Notes: generated from the letters alone by a model not told the origin. A stretch of DNA of 64,000 nt from Xenoacremonium recifei (GCA_012184525.1 WOFQ01000004.1:744001-808000); one strand, 5' to 3'; positions 43,207 to 54,673 are shown, counted from the first letter of the stretch. Translations and numbers: made by a program.

Positions 43207-45353
43207 TCAGTAGTATTCCGGTAACCCACTCGCTGCAAAATCAGGAATGGTCGAGTTGCAGTTGAAGCTCCTGGTATAGGCCTTTGCGGGCAAAACTCCT
43301 GCCGCCATGCCAGCCTCGTAGCTCCATTGATACGCGCTCTCGGTCTTCCACGTCCAGTACCACCAGCCCCAGCCCTTCTCGAAGCTGTGCATCTGCGCTT
43401 CGGCAAACATGAGCAGGAACTGCTTATACTCGGAACTCCACGAATCGGGATCGGCATTCGCGTTGGTGCATGAACACGTGCTGTTCATGTCCGGACACCG
43501 CGGAGTGAGAACCGATGTTGATGAATTACCCGTGTCGTATGTGCCCTCCCAGCGGTTGCCCCAGCCCACGTCCGTCAAGTATTTCGCGCAGTCGGTGTCG
43601 GCTTGCGACCACTCGGCGAAGATGGTCGGCCCATAGCCTGTGCTGGTGTCCATGCTCTCCTCGGCCTGCTCCGTCCAGCCTGTACAGGCGTACTGGACCT
43701 TCTTCTGGTGCGTGAAGTCGATCTGGTTCTCATTGAAGATGACATATTGGTGCACGTCCAGGACCAGGTCGGAATAGCCCGTCATGACACCTTGCCAGTT
43801 ATCGAGGCCCATGAATCCGTCGCCGAAGACAACCAGCGCGTCGACACCGTTGGCGCGTATCATCTTGTATGCCGTCTCGGTCCAGTTGAGCACCTTGCTG
43901 ACATCGAGGGCCGTCATGCGCGGCTCATTGCAGAGCCCGTAGTGTGAGATGATGTTCTTGTAGCGGTCCTGCGCGAAGAACTGGGACAGCCGGTCATGTA
44001 CGTCCAGGCTTCGCTGGGCGTTGGTGTCGCCATCAGTTCCGTTGAGCCAGCGAATGAGACCCCAGCGTCCACTATGGTTCCAGCCGTTCTGGCTGCCCGG
44101 GATGCCGTGGAGATCGAGGTTCACGCGAAGGCCGTACTTGCGCGCCCATTCTATGCCGCGCAGGAGATACCGCCAGGAGGTCCGGAAGAGATAGGGGTCG
44201 CCATCGTACACCTCCACGGCCCAATAGGAGAAGGGGATGCGGACGTGGTCGAAGCCTGCTGCTTGAATGTCTGCGAACGTGTCTTCGGTGACAAACGTTG
44301 CATAGTGATTCTCGATGGTCGAGGAAGTGTCGGAGCCGAGGTGCTCAGATAGAGTCCACTCGTCAATGATGTTGTCGCTCAGAGGGTAGTTGAAGAGCGA
44401 GGGCGTGATGAAAGGTTCCAAGGATAGCCATCCTCCTAGACATACTCCTCGAGCAGGCGTATCGCCGTAAGACCCCCAATCTTTGTCGAGAGCTGGGACG
44501 TATTCGTTTGCTTGGGCAGAGTCGTCCCAGGTCGAGTTGAGCCCCATGATCGGCAGGTCGCCCACCGTCTGGTCGGTAAAGGTCAGGTTGAAGTCGGTAG
44601 TTGAAGCCCAAGTCCAGGGGTCTAGGTATGTGCCCTGCCATTGAGTTGGAATCTCGCTGTGAGACAGGCCGTCCAGCTTTTTGCTGTCTGAGGTTCCATC
44701 AGAGTCATCCGAACTGCTCTTGCTCTTGCTCTTCTTGCTGACCACCACTGCAACCACTATGATGATGATGAGTAGAACCAAACTGACTCCCAAGATGATC
44801 CCTGCTCTCTGTGTTAGTTGACTAGGCGTCCCCCAATATGACCTCTTTCATACTCACAGAGTTTCTTCTTGCTCTTCTTGGGTTTCGTCCGGTAAAAGTC
44901 CTCCTTTTCGAGGCTGTCCTCGCTGTACATAGCACCTCCTCTCATCCCTGACCTGGCCCGGCCCTCCTCCATGATTGCGCCGCTGACCACCCGTCGCTTC
45001 TTCTTCTTGTCATTTTTCTGTTTCCGCGGCTTCTCAACCGGCTCTGCGTCTCTCTCGACAGCTCGATACTCCTCCCTCCTGACTCGCTTCGGTCGTTCTG
45101 CTCGAGTCTTTTGCCGCGCATTCTGCCGGTCCAACTGCGCCAATGCATCTGCTGATAAAGTCCTTGACCTCCGTTCCCTCTGTTCCCTGCGCTCTCTCCG
45201 TTGCCTTCGTTCCTCTTCTAGAGTCTCATCCGATGCTGTCGCCGGTCGCGACTTGCGCTTCCTTTGCTGATTCCTTCGCGCCGATTCGCCATTTCGATGA
45301 CGCTGCCTTTGCCGACTGGAGTTCCCGGGACGCGAAGACTCCCGGCCGGCCAT
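43207..45353 (-). CDS. exgD: Membrane-anchored glucan 1,3-beta-glucosidase, GH5 (ExgD)
   Basis: Two exons (45353-44858, 44801-43207) encode 696 residues. The first 165 residues are cytosolic and extremely rich in Arg, Lys and Glu (RRQRRERREQRERRSR), then one membrane helix (IILGVSLVLLIIIIVVAVVV), giving a type II topology with the catalytic domain outside. GH5 motifs: RGVCLGGWLSLEPFITPSLF, DHVRIPFSYWAVE, LRVNLDLHGIPGSQNG, GLCNEPRM with the acid/base Glu, DVHQYVIFN, and FAEWSQ with the nucleophile Glu. Ten or so NxS/T sequons fit cell-surface glycosylation. The enzyme trims beta-1,3-glucan in the wall. It is about 130 residues shorter at the N-terminus than the Aspergillus ExgD proteins I recall; the upstream in-frame region to 45491 is not convincing. 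Confidence 0.93.
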
Positions 45354-45829
45354 TGTGTGTAAAGTTCTCGGGTCGTCGCGCTGGGCACTGGAATGAGGAG
45401 TCTCGGATAGCAGAGAGCGCCGCCCTCGCCCTTTAATTGCCAGTTCCTGCCACAATCCAGTAGAGAGAAGCCGAATATCCAGGAAAGCCACGTCATGTGC
45501 GATGCCGTATTCCGAGATATGCGACCAATTTCCTGTTTGGGCGCCACTTTGAGATTTGCGCCCCGGTCGGGCGTCGGCACGGCAACTATCTTATCAGCCA
45601 CTGAGTTTATCTTATCAAACCCGGCATAAGAGAGTCCGTCAATCCAAAGCGACGCTTGCCGCTAACCCCGCGAAGGCCGCAGCAAGCCGAGCTTTTACAT
45701 CACCAACGCCGAGGACCATGGCTTAGAATATCTCCTTCTTTGCCGCGCTCTCCTCGATGCTGATGTGCATGTCGTGAATGATCTTGTTTCCTTGTTTTCC
45801 GAGTCTATCTCGTCGCGCCTAAATCCATC
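45354..45829. promoter_or_regulatory. Divergent promoter of exgD and the BCKDH E1 beta gene
   Basis: A 476-bp interval between divergent starts. It contains TTATC/GATAA words (about 45588-45594 and 45608-45616, CTTATCA in both) that are GATA-factor cores on the minus strand. Short frames only. Confidence 0.4.
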
Positions 45830-47092
45830 ATGAAGCAACGAGCCGTTCAACAATTGAGGAGAGCGCTGGCGCCTCCATCAGCTGCTTACATCCCTCGACT
45901 TCCCCTCCCTTCGGCACGGTCCTACTCAACACATCCGCCGAACGCCAGACTCAACGTCCCGGTGGACTATGGTGCAACTCCTCTGCTTTCTCATAGCGCT
46001 TCTCAAGCTTTGAGCAGTAGCGAACTTCCGGAGGAGGTCCGCAATGGCACGACCAAGAAGATGAACCTCTTCCAAGCCATCAACGATGCCATGGACATTG
46101 CGCTTGCCGAGGATGAGTCGGTCTTGGTGTTTGGCGAAGATGTGGCATTTGGGGGTGTCTTCCGATGTACAATGAAGCTCGCAGAGACACATGGTGCCGA
46201 CAGGGTCTTCAACATGCCCCTCACTGAGCAGGGCATCGTGGGTTTTGGAATCGGCTTGGCTGCAGAAGGCATGCGACCAATTGCCGAGATCCAGTTTGCA
46301 GACTATGTCTACCCGGCTTTCGATCAACTCGTCAATGAAGCTGCCAAGTTCCGATTTCGTGACGGAGCATGTGGACGACACGTCGGAGGATTGACTGTGC
46401 GGATGCCATGCGGCGGCGTAGGCCATGGCGCCCTGTACCATTCTCAGTCACCAGAGTCTCTCTTCACCCATATTCCTGGTCTTAAGGTAATCATTCCTCG
46501 CTCCCCAGCGCAAGCCAAGGGTCTGCTTCTCGCTGCTATCCGGAGCAACGACCCTTGCGTATTCATGGAGCCCAAGATTCTATACAGAGCCGCTGTTGAA
46601 CAGGTTCCCACTGCGCCGTACGAACTCCCCTTGTCGAAGGCTGAAGTTCTGAAAGAAGGAAAAGACGTCACCATCATTTCATACGGTCAACCGCTTTATC
46701 TCTGCATGGAAGCTATCAAGCAGGCCGAGAAGGACCTCGGTGTGTCGATCGAGTTGATCGACCTTCGCACCGTGTATCCATGGGACAAGAAGACGGTGTT
46801 TGAGAGCGTACGGAAGACAGGCCGCGTAATGGTTGTTCATGAGGCCATGATCAACCAGGGAGTTGGTGCTGAGATCGCTGCAGCAGTTCAAGAAGACCCG
46901 GAAACGTTTGTGCGGTTGGAGGCACCGGTGTCACGCGTTGCTGGATGGAGTATTCACAACCCGCTGAATTTCGAGAGGTTTCATCTGCCGGATGTTGCAA
47001 GTAAGTCGTGATATCCTCTGCATAACTTTATCAGGTAATATTAACACGCTGTAGGGATATATGACAACGTCAAGAAGTTGGTGGAATGGTAG
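45830..47092 (+). CDS. 2-oxoisovalerate (branched-chain keto acid) dehydrogenase E1 beta subunit
   Basis: Two exons (45830-47000, 47055-47092) encode 402 residues. An N-terminal mitochondrial presequence is rich in Arg and Ser (MKQRAVQQLRRALAPPSA..RSYSTH). The mature part begins around KKMNLFQAINDAMDIALAED. Family motifs are LVFGEDVAFGGVFR, FNMPLTEQGIVGFGIGLA, AEIQFADYVYPAFDQ and MPCGGVGHGALYHSQSPE; the GGVF and FRCT segments separate it from pyruvate dehydrogenase E1 beta. The last exon adds only RIYDNVKKLVEW, the normal C-terminus. With E1 alpha, this subunit forms the thiamine-diphosphate-dependent decarboxylase of the matrix complex that degrades the keto acids of Val, Leu and Ile. Confidence 0.94.
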
Positions 47093-47540
47093 CGGGCCTG
47101 ATCGGCCACAGAGACCTCATGAGATGTATTTAGCGAAGACTCAGTGAACAAAACTAAAGAAGCATATAAAGCATAAACAAAGAAATTATAATACAATCCA
47201 TGAAGGGTCCGATTAACAAGCTCCCGTCTGAGTAGCCAGCACCCCAAGCAAAACAGGTTAAATTTAAAGAGTTATTTCGAGCCTAAAGCTTCATTAAAGT
47301 AGTAAAAGCAATCCAATATATTCTAATTAATTTCCTATTTTCTGAGATTTTTTTCCTTCTTTGAGTTTACCCCGAATAACTCCAAAGATGACCTGAACCC
47401 CTAACCAAAACCCGAGTCCCTAACCTAACCTTAACCTGAGAATACAAAGAGGGCGCTTGATAGTGATGTTCGTCATGAAGTATCTGATCAGAAGAGTTAA
47501 CGTTATTATATGCGCTATGAAAAAGAAGCCATACAATATG
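47093..47540. other. AT-rich intergenic patch with degenerate telomere-like repeats
   Basis: About 450 bp between the E1 beta and capping protein genes. Positions 47250-47350 are strongly AT-rich and differ from the flanking GC-rich coding DNA. A degenerate CCCTAA array follows at 47396-47438. No gene. Confidence 0.5.
47396..47438 (+). repeat. Degenerate telomere-like CCCTAA array
   Basis: CCCCTAACC at 47398-47406 and CCCTAACCTAACCTTAACC at 47418-47436, separated by AAAACCCGAGT. The units approximate the fungal telomere complement CCCTAA but are imperfect. See findings. Confidence 0.5.
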
Positions 47541-47780
47541 TTAAGCTGGTACGAAAGGGCTGCCTATCTCACAGTTGCAACGTGGGTACCCCACTAGCAG
47601 CAGCGAAGCTTCCGTCGCAGCTGGGCCAGCAACTGCCCCGCCTCCTGGAGCTGTCTCACCTCCACTCCGATACAAGGTCAAAGCATTGAGCCTCGCAAAG
47701 CCATCGCGACATTCTCTTGCTTTGTCCTCCATTCTCCGAGCGCAACCGACCTCCCATCGCCGCAACTGGCTGTTCCTATC

Positions 47781-48925
47781 ATGTCGCAACTTGAAACCGT
47801 GTCGGCTTTCGTGGAGGGCGCCCCTCCGGGAGAGGTAAATGCCATGTCGTCACCAGCTCGCGATCGCATCAGCTAACCTCCGAAGCTCGCAGATGTTGTC
47901 GCAGGTCCGCCCACCAGGATGCCACTGAGAGAAACCCGAATGCTGGAACTAACCCTGGCTCGCAGACATCAAGGCCCTTACCATATCCGAACAACCCGAC
48001 ATTGTCGCCCAACTAGAGCCGTCGTTCGAAAAGTACAATGAGGAGCAATTTGTGACGGTGAAGCTACCAGGCAGCAGTCAACCGGTGTGTGCATGGCGCA
48101 GCGAGAAGAACGGGAAGGTATTCTAAGATGTTTCTTTAAACAGGTCATCATCAGCTCGCACAACTCGCTAGGAGGCGGCCGCTACTTCGACGTCGAGAGC
48201 TCGTCGAGTTTCGCATTCGACCACGCGACCCAGGTACGACGATTAGGTTCCGAATCGACGAATCACTTTGGCTGATACATGTGCAGAAAGCGAGTGCGGT
48301 TCAGAGCTACGTTCTGGAGGGTGCGCAGGCAGATCTTGTGTAAGTCTCGACGCTCGCACGAGCTTGGGACATTCGACTGAGAACGAGACAGGAAATCGGT
48401 CTTGAAGACGCTCGGCACATACGTACAAGAGCACTTCCCTAGTGCGGCCTATGGTGTTTATCCCATCGAATCCGACTCCAAAATCGCCGTCATCATTGTC
48501 GGAAACAAGTACAGCCCGAACAACTTCTGGTACGAAGGCCCTTTCCCTATTCGATCACTTCAACTGACCAGCCTAGGAACGGGCGTTGGAGGTCTCTCTA
48601 CATATTCGACCCTGCATCGGGCAGCCTTGAGGGGTCGATCAAGGTGGATGTTCACTACTACGAGGACGGCAATGTGCGACTCCTTACCAACAAGCCGGTA
48701 ACAGCGTCAATCCCCTCAGGCACTGGATCTGGAATTGTTAAGGAGATCTCAACAACGGAGAAGAAGTACCAGGAAGAGCTGAACAAGGGATTCGTGAGCT
48801 TGAGTGAGGGTGCCTTCAAGGGCTTGAGGAGACAGCTCCCTGTAACGCGACAGAAAATTGAGTGGGATAAGGTGACGAGCTACCGACTTGGACAGGACAT
48901 TGGTGGAGGAAGCTCGAGACGATAG
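47781..48925 (+). CDS. cap1: F-actin-capping protein subunit alpha
   Basis: Seven exons (47781-47834, 47886-47904, 47966-48084, 48144-48233, 48287-48339, 48392-48529, 48577-48925) encode 273 residues, the usual length. Exon 2 is only 19 nt (LADVVA plus one base). Reading: MSQLETVSAFVEGAPPGE, LADVVADIKALTI, then YNEEQFVTVKLPG, VIISSHNSLGGGRYFDVES, and the C-terminal signatures FWNGRWRSLYIFDP and VHYYEDGNVRLLTNK (family pattern EDGNVQL). With the beta subunit it forms the heterodimer that caps actin barbed ends in cortical patches and at hyphal tips. All splice borders are GT..AG, and the phases agree. Confidence 0.93.
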
Positions 48926-50735
48926 AGTAACCTACTGCTTCCTTCTGATCTTGATAGCCAGTGCACCTCGTCAAAAACCGAGGCAAAAGACTAAAGAAAG
49001 AAAAGATAGAGAGCGAAAGTGGGAGAAACTACAGAGTTGAGGGACAGACAAAGAACAAGGTGGGGAGAGTGGGAGGTGGGATAAAGAACGCGGGGAAGAT
49101 GAGAAATCAGAGATCACATAGCACGCAGCGGGCTTCTATCCAATCTGAATATTGTTTCTATATTGCAACGCAAAGACATTACAACCAGTATAAGTCAAAG
49201 AGGGGTTCGTCTGCGGGCTCAGGTTGGGCTTCGGGAGGCCCGAAGCGGATGGACCGAAGGGATCTTGAATATGTGAGAAGGAAAGCAAGTGATCGTAAGA
49301 CTATATAATATGGTGACTGCGCAAACACGCAGTCAGCAATGGGTGTATGAAACAACTCGTTTCAATGCCTGGACTAGGCAAAAAGCCAAGTTGAAGTCGA
49401 AGTCTTTAGAAACATAGGGAATAGGTGCCGCGCTCGGCATCCGGAAATCGGAATCTGTCGACAGCGAGAACAGTCGATTGTTTCCGCGTTTCGGGAAAAA
49501 GATACCGGGATGGGCAACACTAGGAGACACCACAGGCGGGGTAGAAGGCGCGATAGCTATCATGGTCGTAGGAACGGACTGGATCTAGTAAAGGGCGCCT
49601 GTGCTGTATGTAGGCAGTCATGCGCATATTCAGTGTCACTGATAGGGCGAAGGGGTGTTTCTTTCTTGTGTATGAGGGATTGATGCACGGCTTGCTGGTG
49701 TCTGCCTGATGAGGGGGCATTAGATGGAGGATTCAAAGGCCACTTTCACCGTCAGAAAGAACTGCTTCTCCGGAGTGGGAAATCGGAAGCCGACAGAGAT
49801 GCATGCGTGCTAATACGAATACGGGATTTCCGGTCCTCAGATTAGATAACAAGCCCAAGGAGAGGTGGGGTGGGAGAATGGGATGCGGGAAGAGCTAGGG
49901 GACTTGGGATCAAACGGGTAGGTCAAGGGAAAGCACATCGGAAGAGCGATCAGTGGGGGAAGCGTTTGTTTCTGCGTGTAATTGAGGGTTTGAATGAATG
50001 ACAGTCAGCCGTATTCGTAAGACAGAACTGACTGAGCATCACATAACATCCCCAGCCCAAAAGAAAGAAAAAGAAACCTGGCAAGGAACTCCTCAACTCC
50101 CCTGAGATTAACTGGCCCCGGCACTGGAGAACAGGCTCAACCGCCCAATCGCAGCGCGCAGGCGGTAATTTCAGCGCTCGCCATTGGCTGCAGGCGCCGA
50201 GCAGCAGCCCCAGACACGCCCCAGGGTTCGGAACTGGGACAGGCCGGATCGTACCAGCTCAGCGGCCATCAGCGGGCCAGCCGACACCGACCAGCGCCGG
50301 CCGGAGAGCTTTCCCCCCTGGAATTCAGCGAGGGTAGCGGCAGTGGAGGCCCAACACAGGCCACCAGGTCCCCTTCCCGCCCGCCGTTGATTGACAATCT
50401 CTCAACGGAAACTTTTTGGCTAGAGTCAGTCAGGCAAGGCAAGTAAGTCAACGGCCGCCGACTTTTTCCTCTTTTAACTGCTCCTCCCACCTCCGTCCCT
50501 CCCTCCTCCATCCTGCCGACGACGATAGCTCCCACCGCGCCTCGCCGAAAGTTGCCCAGCTTGCCCGATCCAGCCGAATTGCTGCTGTTGCTACTGTCTC
50601 TGTTGCTGCCATCGCATTGCTGTGCTGCTTTTGCTGCTGCCAGACCGCCTGCCTGCCGTTGTCGCTTCCCCCTCCTCGCACGATCCTATATCCGTCGTCT
50701 CTATCTACACGACCAGCATCCAGCAATCCGCAACA
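48926..50735. other. Intergenic and leader of the cytochrome b5 gene
   Basis: No supported gene. A purine-rich stretch (about 48975-49110) follows cap1. The last 300 bp before 50736 are C/T-rich with CTGCTG runs, probably a long leader of the cytochrome b5 gene. Confidence 0.4.
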
Positions 50736-51299
50736 ATGTCTGAGACCCAGGAGTTCACCTACCAGGATGTTGCCGAGCACAACACCAGCAAGGACATCTA
50801 CATGGTGATCCACGACAAGGTCTACGATGCTACCAAGTTCCTCGACGAGCACCCGTAGGTCCCTCCGCAGGACCACTGTCCTCGACCCTCGAATCTCGTG
50901 CTTTTTGTGCTGACGTAGCGTCAATGATAGTGGTGGTGAGGAGGTCATGCTCGACGTCGCTGGTCAGGATGCGACCGAGGCTTTCGAGGACGTTGGCCAC
51001 AGCGACGAGGCCCGCGAGGCCCTGGACAAGCTCTACGTCGGTTCTCTGAAGCGAAGTGTAGGTTTCTTTACGAATAATACCATGAAATAGGATGAAAACT
51101 AACTAGATCTCCTTCACTACAGGCCAACGACCCCGTTCCCGCTTCCAACAGCTCCGCTTCTTTCGGCAGCAACCCCAAGTCCGAAAACGAGGGCATTGGC
51201 CTGGGTCTCTACGCCGTCGTCATGGTCGGTGGCCTCGCCGCTTACCTTGGCTACCAGTACCTCCAGAGCCAGCAGACCGCCAACGGCCAGCAGGCATGA
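50736..51299 (+). CDS. cyb5: Cytochrome b5, microsomal, tail-anchored
   Basis: Three exons (50736-50854, 50931-51057, 51123-51299) encode 140 residues. The heme-binding domain runs from FTYQDVAEHNTSKD to LYVGSLKRS. The first axial His lies in FLDEHPGGEEV, split by intron 1 in the Pro codon; the second is in FEDVGHSDEAREAL. A Ser/Asn linker leads to one C-terminal helix (GLYAVVMVGGLAAYLGY), which anchors the protein in the ER with the heme domain in the cytosol. It donates electrons to fatty acid desaturases, sterol C5 desaturase and P450s. Confidence 0.95.
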
Positions 51300-52427
51300 G
51301 GCGCTGCGCCGTGGAGTCTGGCGTAGGAGGGATTCTTCCTCGGGATGGGAACTGGGTTTAACGGCAATAGACCGAGGGATATGCGGCACCGGGTCAGCGC
51401 AACATGATTACCTCGCCTGCTTGGACAAGACATGGATTCAAAAGCGAGACGTGTGCCTCGGAAGGGGGGTGAGCATTGAAGGAGGGGAACCCTGGTGCAG
51501 CCCACATACCGAGCTCACATCTGCCATCCCTCTGGATTTTGTTGGGAAACGCGGCCTCGGAAAATAGATCGCTGCATTTTCTGCATTTTAACGGGCACAA
51601 TCTTGCACACGGGTGCTACGGAGCAACTGGCATGTATTGGGCAACTGTCTTTTTTGCGCAATAAGAGCATCTTCACAAGTAGATATATATTGCTTTTTAA
51701 TTGATGGGTGATGGAGATGTGTGGTTGGCCTTCTGAATTCGACCGAGATAGGGAAATTCTACCGAGGTGGAATTCGACCGAGGTGACGGAGATGAGAACG
51801 GCAGCGTGACTGAGTCAGTGACCTAACAGAATTTTACCTTAGCATGAGTCAAGATCTTCGAGAACGAGTGAATGTTGGAGAGAAGACTGCTAATGTCCTC
51901 TAAAGACGTCATGTTCTATGTTTGGAGGTGCATATGCGGAGGATCAATCAGCGTGAGGTGGCCTTATCACATGCCGTAATGTTCAGAGGTTGAGCTACTA
52001 GCCTCAAAATGTTGAGACGAACGGTACAATCCTAGAATGCTGCAAAGCTCAACTGCCTTCAACTAAAATCTCAGATGCCTGTTAGATTACTTTCAATTTG
52101 AGTCGGGATGATAGAATAGAAGAAGGGACAAAGCTGTAGCAGCTCTTTGTCCAGTGAATCAATACGGGCGTCCCGCAGCGAATCACGTTGTTCAGCCTCG
52201 ACGCCACACTGCCTTACCTACCTTAGGCATCGGTCAGCCTCGCCGCAACTCACGGATCGACGTCAAATCCAACCTCAGCCCTTTGAACTCTGTCCGCCCA
52301 CTCTCTCTTTCTCCTCCTCCACGCCGTGCTCCTCCCTTCCTCCCCTTTCCTCCCATCGCTTGCCGCCTCTCCAACGCGACGACGGAATCTCCTTTGCTGT
52401 AGCCCGCATACGATTTCGGTCCTCACC
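51300..52427. other. Intergenic between cytochrome b5 and TFIIE beta
   Basis: No supported gene. It contains a three-unit degenerate tandem repeat at 51735-51785 and a C/T-rich leader before 52428. Confidence 0.4.
51735..51785 (+). repeat. Three degenerate tandem copies of a 16-17-nt unit
   Basis: GAATTCGACCGAGATAG, GAAATTCTACCGAGGTG and GAATTCGACCGAGGTG follow each other at 51735, 51753 and 51770. The units share an RAATTCNACCGAGRT core. No function known. Confidence 0.6.
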
Positions 52428-53333
52428 ATGTCGTCGTATCTGGAAAGGCAATCCTCCGCCTTCAAGGGCTCGCTCGCCTCGGCCGCCGCAAAGCTCTCCA
52501 ACCCGGCAGCCACGTCCACAAAGGCATCGTCGCTCGCTCCGCCGTCGCCGTCGCCGTCTGCTGCCTCCGATTCGAATACGCCTACCACGAAGCGCAAGCG
52601 CGATGCGTTGCCGGACATACCGTACTCGCAGCCGCAGCTGACGGGCTATGGCGCCGAGGTCAAGACGCAGATGACATTCGCTGTCGAGTATCTGAAGAAG
52701 AAGGGCGAGCCTAAGACGATCACCGACATCATCGACCATCTGAGCCTGCGCAACTACGCCGACGAGCACAAGCGCGAGCTGGCAGAAGGCCTACGGGGCC
52801 ATCCGCGGGTAGAGTGGAAGCCGGATGCCAGCCTCAGCGAGCAGACATGGCGGACAGGCACATACTCGCACCGGCCGATCATTCCGGGGGTCAAGGACGC
52901 GACATCGCTGCTCGCACACCTCCAGCGCAAGACAGACGCCTCAGGCGTCTCCGTCAAGGACCTCAAGGACGGCTGGCCGGACTGCGAGGAGACGCTGGCA
53001 TCGCTGGAGCGGGCACACAAGGTGCTGGTGGTGCGCACCAAGAAGGACAACCTGCCGCGCTACGTGTGGCCCAACGACGCCTCGCTGCACCACGCCGTGC
53101 AGCCCGAGTTCCAGGCCATGTGGCACCGCGTGCAGATCCCCAGCACCGACGACATGCACCGCAAGCTGGTCAGCGTCGGGCAGAAGCCCACGAGCGAGGA
53201 CCCGGACAAGATCGTCCAGGGCCAGGGCAACAAACCCAAGGCACAGAAGAAGCGTGCGGGCAAGCGCGTGGGCAAGACGACCAATATGCACATGGCGCAC
53301 CTGATGCAGGACTACAGCGGCCTGAGGCGATAA
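52428..53333 (+). CDS. tfa2: Transcription initiation factor TFIIE subunit beta
   Basis: A single exon encodes 301 residues. A disordered Ser/Pro/Ala-rich N-terminus with a basic patch (TTKRKRDALPD) precedes two winged-helix units: QMTFAVEYLKKKGEPKTITDIIDHLSL with HPRVEWKPD, then SLLAHLQRKTDASGVSVKDLKDGWPDCEETL with HKVLVVRTKKDNLPRYVW. A basic C-terminal helix (KAQKKRAGKRVGK) follows and the protein ends MQDYSGLRR. In the preinitiation complex it recruits and stimulates TFIIH at RNA polymerase II promoters. The frame is open upstream to 52326, but the MSSYLERQ start is the one typical of homologues. Confidence 0.93.
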   Translation: MSSYLERQSSAFKGSLASAAAKLSNPAATSTKASSLAPPSPSPSAASDSNTPTTKRKRDALPDIPYSQPQLTGYGAEVKTQMTFAVEYLKKKGEPKTITDIIDHLSLRNYADEHKRELAEGLRGHPRVEWKPDASLSEQTWRTGTYSHRPIIPGVKDATSLLAHLQRKTDASGVSVKDLKDGWPDCEETLASLERAHKVLVVRTKKDNLPRYVWPNDASLHHAVQPEFQAMWHRVQIPSTDDMHRKLVSVGQKPTSEDPDKIVQGQGNKPKAQKKRAGKRVGKTTNMHMAHLMQDYSGLRR

Positions 53334-53849
53334 CAACGTGAGGCCTGGCGTTGGGGGGGTTATGATGATTTGGTAGGGGTTTTTCGATTTATTTGCTGGC
53401 ACACAAAGGGACGGATATGCGGTTTGGGGGCATTCTGGCGTTCAGGGAAGGGCGGCTTCAATGTGATTTCTGGTGGTCTGGCACACTCCAAGAAGAAAAT
53501 CAAAAAGCATGGGATACAGCGCGGTATGTTATTTGGTAAGTGTAGACAAGCGGCGCAAAACACGCTCACGCCGTGACAAGACAGTGAGGATATCTGTCTG
53601 GGGGGTGGTGAGGGGAGAAAAGACTATGGTTTGCAACGAGTCAAATCAATTAAATGTATAAATTCACTTTTCCTCCCTTCCAATGGCTGTATCGTATCGT
53701 ATCGTTGCGTTGGTCCATCCAGTCCGTGTGTTCTTTCCGTCATGAAGCAGTCCCGTGTGTCTCGTGTCGAATCTCACTCATCCCGTCCTCTGTCTATCTC
53801 TCTCTCTCTCTCTCTTGTCTATACATCCCCTACCTCTACCACACCCCCA
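53334..53849. other. Convergent 3' flanks of tfa2 and the DsbA-like gene
   Basis: No coding signal. Contains a (CT)n microsatellite at 53797-53815. Confidence 0.45.
53797..53815 (+). repeat. (CT)n microsatellite
   Basis: Nine or more uninterrupted TC dinucleotides between two convergent genes. Confidence 0.75.
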
Positions 53850-54673
53850 TCACCTCTCCGTCCTCACCTTCTCAAACACATCCTCAAAAACCCTCCCCTC
53901 CTGAAACCCCCCAACCCTAAACCTCCCCGCAACCGTCACGCACGGCACAGCCCTCACCCCATCCGCCATCGCCCTCCTTACCTCATCCTCCACGCCGCGC
54001 CAGCCTTCTTCCGCTCCTCTGCGCACCACCTCGCGCACTTCCTCCTCGCTGAAGCCCGCGGCTTCGTGGCCGACTTCTACGAGCCAGGCTGCGTCCGTGA
54101 TGTCGCGGCCGGCTTCGAAGTTGCCGCGGTATAGCGCCTCGACCACGGCGGCTTGCACGGCTGGGCCCCGCGTTGTGAGGGCGTGTTGGATTAGTGCGTG
54201 CGAGGCTTGGCTGGGGCCGGTGGTGCCGGTGACGTGGAAGGCGATGTCGTGGGCGAGCCCGGTGCGGGCGATGCGGTCGAGGAAGAGGGCGTGCTTCTCG
54301 GGCGACATGGTCTTTTCGTAGAGGGCGCGCTTGTCGCCTAGCGAGCGAGCATCAGCTTATGTATATCCTCTTTCCAATGCTCTTCTTTCTCTGACGCTCT
54401 CTCTCTCTCCATCTCATGGTCAGGAACCTTGTCCTTCATCTTGAGTTTGAAGAAATCATCTATGCGGATACACCACACGCGCACACTCGCAGCACACTCG
54501 AGTCACATACCCTCTCGCAGCGTCGGAAACAGCAGAAACGGCTTCCACCGCACGTCGAACTCAATCTCGGGATGCCGTGCTTTGTAGCGCTCCATGGCGT
54601 CCTCCAGGGCGTGTTTCTGGATGAAGCACCACGCACACAGCGTGTCCGCATGAACAACCACCTCGATCCTCAT
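53850..54673 (-). CDS. DsbA/FrnE-like thioredoxin-fold oxidoreductase
   Basis: Two exons (54673-54511, 54337-53850) encode 216 residues, the length of FrnE-type proteins. The N-terminus MRIEVVVHADTLCAWCFIQKH carries a CxxC redox pair (CAWC) at the start of helix 1, as in the DsbA family. The helical insertion runs through the middle (FLDRIARTGLAHDIAFH..). A C-terminal DGVRAVPCVTVAGRFRVGG supplies the cis-Pro loop (AVPC) of the thioredoxin fold. There is no signal peptide, so a cytosolic protein is expected. Fungal members are uncharacterised; bacterial FrnE is linked to polyketide formation and oxidative stress. An in-frame upstream ATG at 54721 is possible. Confidence 0.85.
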
